NCBI GenBank assembly: GCA_025890175.1
Contig: JANPYM010000018.1
Coordinates: 198,071-262,070 of the forward strand
Source: Ciborinia camelliae
Taxonomy: Eukaryota; Ascomycota; Leotiomycetes; Helotiales; Sclerotiniaceae
Length of the DNA stretch: 64,000 bases
Reading direction: 5' to 3'
Part shown: positions 10,797 to 21,394 of the stretch, one piece after another
How positions within the stretch are numbered: the first letter of the stretch is position 1
Layout: the number at the start of each line of letters is the position of its first letter
Translations under genes and position numbers: made by a program
Notes under the pieces: generated by a model
What the model saw: only the letters and a program-made list of their open reading frames with translations
Databases searched by the model: none
What the model was told of the DNA's origin: nothing

Positions 10797-12401
10797 TCAG
10801 GAATGTTATAAGCTTCAAGTTATAGAGTAGAGCCAACTGAGAGAATAAAAAATGTTCAAGCGACCAGTTTATATTTTTCACAAACGCCCATTAAATCAAT
10901 TGTGAAGCTGCTTAGCACCAATCTAGGCTCTGACTCTTCCAGAACCGATCATCACTTTAGGATTAAGTATTCCTTAAAGATACTTTAGCCAGTGTCTCAT
11001 CCTTATCTGACGGCTTTGCCCCGTTTCGTACTGGCAGGAAGATCCCAACTTTAGCATGCTTTTCACACATGATATGCCATCACTGACATTCGCGCGACCT
11101 TAAACTGCATATGGAGATCCACTCTATAAAAACTTAATGATAGGAATTATCGGATGTCGGGTACAGTAGTATAGGTTTTATCCCTTTATGTCGTGCAAAT
11201 AGAATACTGTGCTTCGCAACGTACCCTTTCAATCCGGATGTTAGCCAAAGAACCCGGTATATTCGGGAAGTCGATATTATGAAGAAGAGAGCATAAGGTT
11301 TTAAACAAAGTTTATATCTCTAACATACATATTTTAAAACACCTCATTAATTATGCGAAACCGATGCTGATTGGGTGGTTTAAGTCACGGATGCTGATTG
11401 GGTTGTTTAAGTCTAGGGCTCTACAAGCTGCGCAGCACGAGCTGCGAGGGAGGTCGTGAAGGGCCGTACTCAAAGCTCGTAGATTTTATAATGCAAACTG
11501 TCAATATTTAACTTTCACTTTCTAAAATGATCATCATATGATAGTTCCCCCACTTTAAAAAGGAGGCTTTTCTGATGAATGATATCACTCAAACTATACC
11601 GGATTGGCATAAAAATTATCGAGTCAACTTAACAAGCTAAAATCCTAGTATCCCCATACAAAAATGGATAAATAATGTTGTTATAAATGCTCTATACTAT
11701 ACACGAGTGAGCTTAGTGTTGATTAGTCATCACGATTCTCTTATATAGAATCTCCCGGCTTCATAGAACTAATACTACGATGATTATATTATATGTTTAA
11801 TAAATCATATAACCAAGTATCCGATATGAAAAGATCCGTTATAAACAAGTTTGAGCTGCAAGACTATCGAATGTGCTGTCTTGGAGCGATGTCCATATAT
11901 CATTTCCGGAGCGCGAAATGCGAAGTAGAGACCAGAAGCTCGTGATGATTGGTCCGAATATCTTCTATTTGGCAGGACAATCCCCATTGTATTCAACAGG
12001 GAGAACATCGAGTTCCCCCATTCAGCAGATCTTCTGTACAGACTTCCTGCTTAAAAGGTCGAAGCCCACCCTTCGAAGAAGTCTTTGTGGGGGCGATGTC
12101 GTTTCGTTTCCTTGGCGGCTTTTCACCTTGATTGCTTTCCCCACTAGGATGCATGAAACGTGGACTACCGCGTGAAGAGTCAAGACCGTCGAGGCCCGGA
12201 GGGGAATGATCGCTGGCGGCTGAGCAAACAGAAACAGTCATTATATGGACTTTGGTGACTGTTTAGATTAGGGAGAAAACCTGACAAGAAGTAGACTAGG
12301 TAGACTAAATAATATTACTTCACTTGTAAGAATAATAGGGGCAAATGATATTTACGAGGCTGGAAAAAGAAACAAGAAAATATAATTAGTAATAGGTACT
12401 A
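10797..12401. other. Intergenic region with a short direct repeat, no supported gene
   Basis: GATGCTGATTGGG followed by a GTTTAAGTC ending occurs twice in tandem near 11362-11412, with a spacing of about 28 bp. Open frames at 11805-12241 on both strands contradict one another and show no domain. They may be remnants, but I cannot tie them to a family. Confidence 0.45.
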
Positions 12402-12766
12402 CAGCAGAACCTCTATATAAGGATCCTCTATATAAGGATAACCTCTCTATTATTAGGATTAAATTTTGGGTCCCGTTGGATTTTAAGTGTAGAAAATGCT
12501 AATATCTCTATATCCTCTTTATAGGGATTATTCTTGAAATTCTTCGGTCCCAAAATTAAAATCTAACCTATTTATAAGAATATTTTTTCAAGTATAAAAT
12601 ATTTATAAAAATTATACTGAATTTATGCCCGATCGGAATTGGTCGGTATATATTTGGGCCAAAATGCTACCCCACCGGGATTAGCCGGAACCTCTATAAA
12701 AGGATACCTCTCTAATCCTTATGTTTTTGGCACTAAAAAAAACATCCTTATATAGAGGTTCTGCTG
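12402..12766. mobile_element. MITE with pogo-like terminal inverted repeats, copy 2 (inverted relative to copy 1)
   Basis: The element is 365 bp, bounded by CAGCAGAACCTCTATATAAG and its reverse complement, with TA on each side (12400-12401 and 12767-12768). Read in the opposite direction it aligns with the element at 3493-3875 along its length, including the run beside GGCACTAAAAAA and the central GGTGGGGTAGCATTTTG-like block. Small indels and substitutions separate the copies. It has no transposase frame. Confidence 0.85.
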
Positions 12767-13552
12767 TACTACAAATAATAGGTACGGTATTAAAACCAAC
12801 CTTCAGCGATCCACAAATCTTCTAGGGCAGAACTTCAGAACTTCAGAACTTAGAAGGCGGTGGGCCGTGGCATTATATGGGGCGGATGACTTAGAACTTA
12901 AAAGCCGAAACGTGACCCTGTCACCCCGGGCCCGGCCCACGCTGTTGGAATTTTGAAGTTTGAATAGCCAGGATCTGTCGCTGACAACTTGCTGCACCTT
13001 TATCAATGATTGACTCACTTGAGAATCTCAACAACCGCCTCATGAGTCGATATCTAACTGTTGGACATCGACTAAGATATTCCACTTTTAACCCCCTTCG
13101 GTCAGATTATCCTTATTTTGAGAAGGCCTAGGCTGGAAAAGAGAAGGATCTGGACCAAAATGGTCAGATTGGCTGGGATGAGCTTAGTACACTGTATATT
13201 TATTGATAGCATCATAGCATGAAACTTGTGCCGCCGACCTTTCGGCGTTATAGGATGTTGGGTCTAGGATATCAGTTCCGGTAATGCAGTACAGAGCATT
13301 GCCCCACCTGCTATGAGTGCTCTCCAGCCTCCAAGAAAGTAGACGATGGTGGAGTGGAAGCTAAAACTCTCCGCTCAACGGTGAAGCAGGTTCTCTCCTG
13401 TCGGCAGCAGCAATGGTCAGGGGCAGGCTGCAGCTGTGCTAGACTTCTAGAAAGCAATAGCGGTTATTAGTTGATCCAATATCCGAATAAATCAATTTCC
13501 AGCTCGATTCTAAACCGTCCATCACAGATTCACAGCAACTAAGCCAGTAAAT
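12767..13552. other. Intergenic region upstream of an SDR gene
   Basis: The stretch contains no open frame with recognisable features. A GC-rich patch around 12915-12935 (CCCCGGGCCCGGCCC) stands out against the surrounding AT-rich sequence. The last few hundred bases should hold the promoter of the SDR gene at 13553. Confidence 0.4.
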
Positions 13553-14490
13553 ATGACAGCAACAGAACTACCTTCACGGCCTGCCGCAGAGTCTCGGGTC
13601 CACGAAGGTAAACTAGCAATTGTAACTGGATCAGCCAGAAGTAAGCTTTGGTATCATTCCCTTAATAGTTACATCATACTTACCTGACTTTAGGTATTGG
13701 TGCTGCAATAGTTAGAAAGCTAGCTAGCAAAGGCTGCAACATCATTATCAACCATGCCACTACTTCCTCTGACAAGGCCGCAGCTGTTCTCAAAACAGAA
13801 CTTGAGTCAGCACATTCCATAAGAGCGACCGTTGTTTGCGCTGACATCAGTACTACTGCTGGCTGTGAAAGCATCATCGCCGCCGCGAAAGAAAACTTCA
13901 CGAATCCCAAAACCGGCGCTCTGCAAATCGATATATTGGTGCACAATGCCGCGGTATTATATGTCGGGCCCCTTGAGAGTGTCATCGAGAAGGAGTTCCA
14001 CCACAGCTACGCCGTGAATGTCCTAGGCCCAACACTATTGACAGCAGCTTGCAAGCCCTTTCTACCCACTGATCGTTCCGGTCGCATTGTGATGATGTCT
14101 AGTATCAACCCAAAAATCGGAACACCAAATACGACGTTGTACTCGGGTACGAAGGCGGCGATAGAAGCAATGACTAGGGTGTGGGCAAGAGAATTGGCCG
14201 AGAGGGCTACAGTTAATGCTATCAATCCTGGACCTGTGATGACTGACATGTATTTATCTGCTCCCGAGGAAGTTAAACAAGGATTGGCGTTGTGGAATCC
14301 ATTGACGCCGTTGGCCCCAGTTAGAGAAACTGATACTCCGGAAGTAAGAGAATTGGGTAATAGATTGGGTGGGAGAGGGGCTTATGATCATGAGATTGCT
14401 GGCATGATTGCTATTATTTGCGATCCAGATTCATCGTGGATGACGGGAAGTCTATTGAGTGCTAATGGTGGGCTCTCTTTCAGTATGTAG
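13553..14490 (+). CDS. Short-chain dehydrogenase/reductase
   Basis: Two exons, 13553-13640 and 13694-14490, are joined across a 53-nt intron (GTAAGC..TAG) that interrupts the cofactor loop. The protein has 294 residues. After splicing the loop reads VTGSARSIGAAI, the TGxxxxIG form of the SDR Rossmann motif. HNAAVLYVGPL supplies the NAA-like motif. MMSSINPKIG and LYSGTKAAIEAM supply the catalytic Ser, Tyr and Lys, followed by NAINPGPVMTDM. The C-terminus GSLLSANGGLSFSM is typical. It resembles 3-oxoacyl-ACP reductase or hydroxynaphthalene-reductase type SDRs, but the substrate is not readable. It is not closely similar to the SDR at 9960 outside the family motifs, so the pair is not an obvious recent duplication. 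Confidence 0.87.
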
Positions 14491-14560
14491 ACGCCAGTTG
14501 GTTGATAAGAAACTAAAGTACCATGCGAGAAATGCCAGGTGCTAAGGGTTACGTACCAAA

Positions 14561-14884
14561 TTCTTTCCGCACAAATTCTCCATCTGTATGACTACCCACC
14601 ATGCGCAGATGACATCTCATGATGTGAATACAATTGTCAGGATTACTTCGCGACATACATTCCATGGCCATACCTGCGTGAGATAAACATCTGTCACCCA
14701 GACTACCACGTTGCTCAAATACAATTGATGCATTAATGGGGTACACGGTAGTTCCCCACTGAATGTTCGGGATATCTGAATGATGGATGTAAGTTTCGAA
14801 GAGAACGATGTGATGGGATGATACCTTAATATCAGGTCGACTTGAGTCTTGAATAAAGTAAGTGATGATGATGTTTGTTGCCAA
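14561..14884 (-). other. Possible minus-strand coding fragment, unresolved
   Basis: An open frame of about 110 residues starts at ATG 14884 and ends in a polar stretch including SHTDGEFVRKEFGT. A possible 50-nt intron (GTATCA..CAG) would switch to another open frame. The amino-acid composition is protein-like, but I recognise no family, and neither model is clearly better. It lies between the SDR and the HET gene and may be a gene remnant. Confidence 0.25.
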
Positions 14885-15260
14885 GCTGATGAGGTTAATG
14901 TGCTACGTACTGTCCCTATGAGGTAGTTAGGTAGGTAGTACCAAGGCAAGGTCAGTTACTGTGCACGGACCGTTTTTGACCACCAACCAAAATCCATACC
15001 CCTCGTTCAGCTCTTCTAGAGTAGCTGGAGAGTACCTACCTAGTGATTAGTGATTCAAGCACTGTAAGTACGCACTTTTGCACATATATACAGATCTCGA
15101 CAGATTAAAATTCTCGAGCCTTTTCCATAGCGGTATCTATGCTTGAGCTCCGAGTTCATCAGCTATCAGGATTCATAATTAAAGGGCTCACCGGGGGGAG
15201 CATTACCCCAGCACTGGTATCAGCCAGGCGCATCTAATAAAGCAACAGTAAATTACAAAC

Positions 15261-17027
15261 ATGACGCGAACCAAGTTGATCAACATGGACTCAGGGGCAC
15301 TTGAACCATATGCAATAAGTTCCATGCCATCCTATCTCGCAGCTTCCCATGCATGGTCCGACAATATGTTTGCGATACACACTGAGTACAAAGACACACT
15401 TGGCGGAATCATGATTGAGAGATCCGTTCGCAAGATTTTTCCGGACATCAAGTATTGCTGGATCGACACAATATGCATTGATCAAAACGACGAGGAAGAT
15501 AAGAAACGTCAAATACCTCTAATGGGTGACATATATGGTAATGCACACGTGGTAGTAATTGTCACAACATGTGATTTTCCGAATTGGATGACACAGGATT
15601 ACTTGGATCAACTCACCAAGGATTTGGATGAAGCAATTGCAATATCTATGGAAGAAGAATATACAGAGTCTATGTCGGAGCATTGGGCATATGGTGACGG
15701 GCGACAAAAGATCATTGAAGGGATGGATTGTCTTGAATTGTTTACTAGGACTCGTTGGGCTGATCGGATTTGGACACTACAAGAGTATATTCTTGCTCGA
15801 CAGATTGTATGGCTTGGCAAGGAAAGTGTATGTCTTCGAATAGAGGACGTACTGTTCAGGGCATTGCCTGACTTATGTGATGTGTTCGATATTGAAGAAG
15901 CGATAGGTGGAAAGTATTCTAAAGTCTATGAGTTTTATACGGGTATGGTGAATGCCGGAGCCGGGAAAATTGATCGGACTCGTGTTATGGAACTTTTGGG
16001 AAATCGAACCGCTTCCTTCCCCGACGATGAGATTTATGGTGCAATGGCAGCTTCGGGGGTAGTTATACAGCCAGGTACAATTACTGGCCAGGATAATGTC
16101 TGGGCTCTTTGGTGGGAGGAAGCCATACGTCAAGGGCATCATCGCTGGGTTTTTCTCCCTCCAGTTGTTTCTGAATTCGTCAGTACAAATTGTATAATGC
16201 CGCCTTTCAAGACCCGCCACAAAGCCTCACAGTATTCGGGACTAGACACAGTTCATCTAAAAAAAGCCCAAGTCACCATTTCCGATGGAAGTATAAATGT
16301 GTCCGGTCGCTGGGCTGGCTCCTGTCACATCGTACGGCGCTTAGGCAAAGTTCGACGAGGTGAAAATGGGGGTCTCCGTCGAGATTTAACAATGATACTT
16401 TTCGCCAATGGGAGTTGGAAATTAGCTTTAAGGCTTGTTGCAGCAATTAGCGGCGGCAGGTACTCCTGGAAGCAGAGTCTTGCAATCGCACAAGTTCTGA
16501 AAACCAATTATTATCGCGCTAAAAGATCCGTTGGATCCAAAAAAGAACACAAGATAATTTTTCGAAGACAGACGGACTACCAGAGAACAGTCTGGGCTGA
16601 CTTCATGCAACTTATGATGAGTCAAATGATTCCAATGAATGATGGGATAGCCTATCTTGCCTATGTTAAGAATAAGTTGAAGTCAACGGATATCATCGTA
16701 GTGAGTGATGATAATCAACCGCTCAATAGGCTCCATGCTCTTGACTTTGGTATAAGAGATGTTAGCAGAAGGAGTCCTTTTATGATTATTTCTGCACCGG
16801 ATTCTCATGTGCCCATTCGACATGGAAATCGTCTTGAAGCTCTTCACAAAATTGGGATGTCTCTCCCGACTATTGTTTGCAAGTCAGTGCGCAAAGCAGG
16901 TGCTTACAAATGTCATGTAATCGACTCCAACTTACGTACATTCAATATCGGCGGAAAGGCATGCTGGTTTTGTTCAGATACTACGAACATTGCTGGGTCC
17001 CAAACGGATGCCGGAACCTTCCAGTGA
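15261..17027 (+). CDS. HET (heterokaryon incompatibility) domain protein
   Basis: A single exon encodes 588 residues. The HET domain begins near residue 25. ASHAWSDN is its first block, YCWIDTICIDQNDEEDK (about residues 65-81) with QIPLMGDIYGNA is the second, and RWADRIWTLQEYILAR (about 169-184) is the third. These are the three conserved blocks of the family (Pfam HET, PF06985), which is related to TIR-like folds. In fungi such proteins can trigger programmed cell death when incompatible individuals fuse, but most family members have no proven role. The rest of the protein, about 400 residues, shows no second domain that I recognise: no NACHT, ankyrin or WD repeats. A plausible alternative is a HET protein outside allorecognition. 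The absence of introns is common in this family. Confidence 0.9.
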   Translation: MTRTKLINMDSGALEPYAISSMPSYLAASHAWSDNMFAIHTEYKDTLGGIMIERSVRKIFPDIKYCWIDTICIDQNDEEDKKRQIPLMGDIYGNAHVVVIVTTCDFPNWMTQDYLDQLTKDLDEAIAISMEEEYTESMSEHWAYGDGRQKIIEGMDCLELFTRTRWADRIWTLQEYILARQIVWLGKESVCLRIEDVLFRALPDLCDVFDIEEAIGGKYSKVYEFYTGMVNAGAGKIDRTRVMELLGNRTASFPDDEIYGAMAASGVVIQPGTITGQDNVWALWWEEAIRQGHHRWVFLPPVVSEFVSTNCIMPPFKTRHKASQYSGLDTVHLKKAQVTISDGSINVSGRWAGSCHIVRRLGKVRRGENGGLRRDLTMILFANGSWKLALRLVAAISGGRYSWKQSLAIAQVLKTNYYRAKRSVGSKKEHKIIFRRQTDYQRTVWADFMQLMMSQMIPMNDGIAYLAYVKNKLKSTDIIVVSDDNQPLNRLHALDFGIRDVSRRSPFMIISAPDSHVPIRHGNRLEALHKIGMSLPTIVCKSVRKAGAYKCHVIDSNLRTFNIGGKACWFCSDTTNIAGSQTDAGTFQ

Positions 17028-17411
17028 TGGGCAACACCAGCAATCAACTTTTGAGTATCCCATGAAATCGAGTCAGGAAGCCATCAGGCGTCAGAAAAAT
17101 ATTGCATTATCATGGACACTCCTCAATTGCAGTCTGCAGGAATCCCAAATTACTGGCAACAAACTCTCACTTTGATGATCCTCCACACAGGGGCTGATAT
17201 AGGTTTAAAGTACAATATTATTCATCCCAAATAAATCAACGAATATTCTACAAAACTTGAACACCTCAGAGATGAAGCCCCCTTATTTTAATAGCCGCTC
17301 CTAAATTATAGTGTTGTCTTGTAACACAGCCCTGTAGAAAAACTACTAATCAAGGTAGGTAGTTAAATTAATCTTACTACTCGCAATTCCATTGTATATA
17401 ATCTACCGTAT

Positions 17412-18209
17412 CTATTCCTCCCCATTCATCTCCGCCATTTCTCTCTTATCCTCAGATGTGTATTCCCAGAATTTCCAAGGAATAGTCTCAAATTTACAAT
17501 GTACTTCTTGCATCCCGATCATTCCCTCATTCTTTAGACCTTCCACCCAATCCCTGAATATATTCTTTGTCTCTCCTGCTTCTGTAACAAATCCCGCCTC
17601 CTTCTTAAATTCTTCTTCCCCCTCTTTACTATTCCAATAATGTATATACCTCATAACCCTACATTTCTTCCCCTCAAATTCAACCAGTTCATTTACCCAC
17701 CCTTTCGTCGCTCTTCCATTATATGCACTTTTACCCGACTTCTTTCCAGGAGCCAAGAAATATACCAGGCCTCTCAGGTCGTTCACTCTCATCTTTGCAT
17801 CCTCCTCCATCCCCTCTGGAAAATAAACATCCATCACCCCAGTGTAATCAGTCAACATATTCCAGAAGTCACCCGACAATCCAGCATGCGTGATAATTAG
17901 TTCTTTTCCCTCCGAAAGCTCCCTCATCGCTTTCGATTGTTCTTTATGAGCATTTGACTCCTCGAATTGCTGGATAGCTTCAAAAGTTTCCCAGCCCGTG
18001 ACAATCCAGACTTCATCGGGCCGCTCCATCAATCGAGCCCATACTCCATGCTCAAATCCCGGCTGAGATTCCTTGGTCAGAGGTTTGATAATTTCAAGCC
18101 ATTTCTGCCCATCTTCTGTTTTTTTATTGGACAAAGTTCGTGTGACGGGGATTTGGAGGATGGTCCAAGATGTAGGAGCCGACATTCTTGGGACCCGATT
18201 TCTTGGCAT
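17412..18209 (-). CDS. Conserved hypothetical protein, probable dimeric alpha/beta-barrel (ABM-like) fold
   Basis: A single minus-strand exon encodes 265 residues from ATG 18209; a second methionine (MSAPTSW) nine residues in is an equally likely start. The protein has no signal peptide or membrane helix. The pattern TSWTILQIPVTRTL, then FEHGVWARLMERPDEVWIVTGW with an ESNAHKEQ helix, looks like one ferredoxin-like alpha/beta unit. KKCRVMRYIHYWNSKEGEEEF in the second half may be another. Such two-unit proteins belong to the dimeric alpha/beta-barrel superfamily, which includes antibiotic-biosynthesis monooxygenase-like proteins. No catalytic residue can be assigned. The fold is inferred from the pattern, not from a match to a named protein. 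Confidence 0.65.
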   Translation of the reverse strand: MPRNRVPRMSAPTSWTILQIPVTRTLSNKKTEDGQKWLEIIKPLTKESQPGFEHGVWARLMERPDEVWIVTGWETFEAIQQFEESNAHKEQSKAMRELSEGKELIITHAGLSGDFWNMLTDYTGVMDVYFPEGMEEDAKMRVNDLRGLVYFLAPGKKSGKSAYNGRATKGWVNELVEFEGKKCRVMRYIHYWNSKEGEEEFKKEAGFVTEAGETKNIFRDWVEGLKNEGMIGMQEVHCKFETIPWKFWEYTSEDKREMAEMNGEE

Positions 18210-19242
18210 GTTTTTGTATCGTGCTGCACAGAATGGTCTGGATGGGAAGATGGATCATGGATATCGGATTTTCCGTGATTGAAATGTGCGAGGAAAGGCT
18301 TATAAGCTTATTGTTGTGAACCGTAGCGGAAGGATGGCGGGGTAGCACTCCTGGCTGCAGGTGAGGACATAAGTAGGTACGTAGGTAAAAATGGATCATG
18401 CTGACTGTATTTACTCATCGTTGTATTTCGAAGATAGAATACAAGTAAATAGGTATCTGATATCTCAATAAGGAATTTTGTTTGACATGTGTACCAGGAT
18501 ACAATAAAAATGTCACGACGACAACAACGATTGCGGTGGTTTATTCTCTAAGTTTATAAAGAAGCATGAAGTATACCCAGGTATCTAAATATGTCAAATT
18601 AAAATTTAACTTTTCAAATATCTAGGTAATAGAAATAGGGTCCGGTGTATTAACCATAATCTGTGGCATCTGATATTATCAATGCTTCCGAGCATCTTCT
18701 GAGTAAACCATTATCTGGAAAATTCAAAGGATTTTTTTCACCTATTGCCAAAATCAAGGACTTCACTGATTGATTATATTTGATCGTGCCGATATCTGAG
18801 TCGCCGCGATAGCATGAGAATGGTACTAGTGTCAAGTCGTTGGAGACCGCTGACCCGGGGGAATCCATTGCTGATGGTGCAAAAGCTAATGGTATTTTGG
18901 TCTTTGTTTATCACCATCTCCATGCGCGCAGGTGTAGTTTATTTACGCGGTTGTTTTCTTTACCAAAAATATGAATCTGGAAAGTTCTACCCAGTGGGAG
19001 TTGATGACCACGAATGGCAGGAACTGCCAGAGAAATTTTTACGAGAATTTGTCCTCTCATCGTTCTTTCTCCTCAACATTCACAGTAAATAAGTAAATAC
19101 GGCACAGTACGAAATTCATCGGGAAAGAGGCATCAATCATATCATTCTTTTCATTGCGCGAATACAATTCTCAACTTTTCTCTTACTCCACCACCGATGA
19201 GCATCCCAACTTGCCACCAAGATCAGTTCGTTCCTCTTGCCT
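18210..19242. other. Intergenic region, no supported gene
   Basis: The open frame at 18814-19092 (plus, 92 codons) contains a hydrophobic stretch but no recognisable family or exon partner. The last part is the shared downstream side of the minus-strand gene that ends at 19243. Confidence 0.4.
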
Positions 19243-19947
19243 CTAGGCCAAAGTCGACTTCATAATACTCTTCCATTGCTCGAACGTTTCAACCTTATCA
19301 ACCTGCTGTGCAAAATCTTCTTTCAACTTCACATTTTCCTCCTTCAATTCCGAGATCGTGGCATCTTTCTCGTCGATTGTTTTCTGCAAGGCATCAAGCT
19401 TAGCGACCTCTGGTGCCCTCATGATAACATCCCAATCGTCAGAAAGATTCTCCATCGCAGCCTTGAGTTTGGCAAGTCGCTTTGGTAAACCTCTTTCGTG
19501 TTGTTCGTGTTGACGGGCGCTGAACGATGGTTTGACTACAGCACGGGCTTTGGATTCTGGAAATTCTAGATGGTTAGCGGTGGAATAGGCCTTTACGACG
19601 AGCAAGATGCATACTTGTAAATGAGAATTTGTTCTTCTTGGATGGCGCAGAATCTGAACTTTCGCTGTCAATGAAGCTATTTCTTTTGAGCTTAGCTCCG
19701 CCTGATTCTGTCGAGTGAAGACTCAAGGGTTGAGATTCTTTTTCCTGAAAACAAGGAGTTTTAGCGACCTTACTGTTTTGTCGATATGAAATCTTACCTC
19801 TTCCGAATAAAATTCGTCATCTTCACTCTCTACCTTGGTTGTGTTTGAAGACCCGTACTTCCTCTTCTTCTCACCTCGAGCCCTCTGCTCTCCATCCTCC
19901 TCTGGCAAATCCGGTCCACGTTTCTGTGTGCCATTGTTGCTTGCCAT
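19243..19947 (-). CDS. Unknown basic/acidic protein with C-terminal coiled coil
   Basis: Three minus-strand exons, 19947-19798, 19744-19615 and 19565-19243, are joined at good GT..AG sites with matching phases and encode 200 residues. The N-terminal part is highly charged and has basic clusters (EKKRKYG, KLKRN, SKKNK) that could act as nuclear localisation signals. The C-terminal 90 residues carry heptad-like sequence (LDALQKTIDEKDATISELKE and the following VKLKEDF), predicting a coiled coil. I do not recognise the family. It sits next to two plus-strand genes of similar composition (20327 and 21395), so the three may be related lineage-specific genes. The nuclear role is an inference from composition only. 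Confidence 0.6.
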
Positions 19948-20326
19948 CTTCAAGATGATTCTTTTGCCCAAGAAGTGAATAGTTACAAGTGTGTGTGATT
20001 GAAACAAAAGATTTCAGCCAAAAGATTTGAACCGGTAGGCAAATATGCACTGTGCCTCAATAGACGATGCCTGGAAAAAAGCAAAATATCTGGTCACGAT
20101 TCGCTCGGAATCCTGCATATAGCTGCATCACAGTGCCCAATATTACTTTTCTTTGTCAAATAACAATAGCTCTGTAGATCTAAAGTAGCCACCCGCGAAT
20201 ATCCATGCTTGAATTTCTAGGCAGATAGCAGCGTGACTCTTCTTCGCCCTTTTACTATGTAATGCAATTTTGAGGAAAGACAGGAATCCATCATCAACTG
20301 AAAATAGTACCGTGCAAACTGCAAAC

Positions 20327-21010
20327 ATGTCAACCAGATTGGTATCATCTTGGTTGAGAGAACGAGCGGAGAGAAATATGGTCACTGTAAAGACAGAAGT
20401 AAAGATTCGAATACTTCGAGATTCTAGGTATGCGACTAACAGAAAATAGGAAAATGACAGACACTCATCCTCTCCTTCGGGATTGTCGGGTACAGATTCA
20501 TCAATCTCTGGTTGCGAGGAGAAGGAAGAAGAGGAAGACAATGATGATAATGATTCAATGGCGGGTGTTGAGACGGAAAATGAAACGGAAAATGAGACGG
20601 ACATGGAGACGGACAACGCGGAGGAAATGGCAAATCAACTCGAGCCTGTTTCTGATGATACAGACGATGAAGTGGAAGAAATGATTGAGAGATTTTGTGT
20701 GAAAACTTGTAAGTCGCCCCCCGTATCCTCATTTCACCGTTCTGATTGGGGATGACTAGCCCAAAAGTTGAACCTTCGATTTCGTGAAGCTGTGAAGAAA
20801 AGCACCTTAAAGAGAATAGAGAGCTTGATCGTCGAGGGAGAAGAGTTAAAGTCTGAGGTACGAAAACTTAGAGGGGTGATTGATAGCGCGCAGGTGCTGC
20901 TAGAGGAAGTTGAGGGTGGTGGATTAAATGCCAGGGACAAAGATACTTGGCTTGAGGCTTGTAGAAACTCATTGAGAAATGTGCGGCGCGAGGGGGCCTA
21001 TCAAACATGA
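20327..21010 (+). CDS. Unknown acidic protein with C-terminal coiled coil
   Basis: My model has exons 20327-20386, 20450-20703 or so, and from about 20761 to 21010. The second intron is well defined (GTAAGT..TAG, phase 1). The first (GTAAAG..TAG, 63 nt, with a GACTAAC branch site) is needed because the open frame starting near 20450 has no ATG of its own. The protein has a short basic N-terminus. A very acidic middle follows with runs of Glu and Asp (EEKEEEEDNDDND) and ETENETENET repeats. The C-terminal helix is LKRIESLIVEGEELKSEVRK-like and probably coils. No family is recognised. Acidic low-complexity plus coiled coil is seen in many chromatin-associated proteins, but that is not evidence of function here. 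Confidence 0.55.
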
Positions 21011-21394
21011 AAAATGGTCTAAAAGTCACCATTATCCGTAGGGCTATAATGCGATTATTTCAAATGAGCACCGAGATCCTGCGTTTGCATCAAAACAAGC
21101 TGACCCATAATGGTGTGGGATCCAATTATTTCTGTGGTCTAGATTAGTCTTGAAGAGCCAACGTTGCACGAAGGCTTGCAGCTGGCTTAACTCGGCTCTG
21201 CTAGGTCGTTATTGATTGGTGTCAAAATCCTTTCCTGCAGATATCCGGGGGACTGTTTCAGAACCAGGAACATTTCTTTTGACAGGCAACCATACGCATT
21301 GTTGACCAGAATTCCTGAGCTCATTTGATTTTTTTTACCCATTATTGAATTGAGGAGATCAACTACATGTCAATACTCAGTCCAGAATTCCACA

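Noticed and set aside
20143..20616. Minus-strand 157-codon frame rich in Ser and Val
   Set aside because: It is antisense to the acidic GAA/GAC repeats of the plus-strand gene at 20327; the Ser/Val repeats are complement artefacts.
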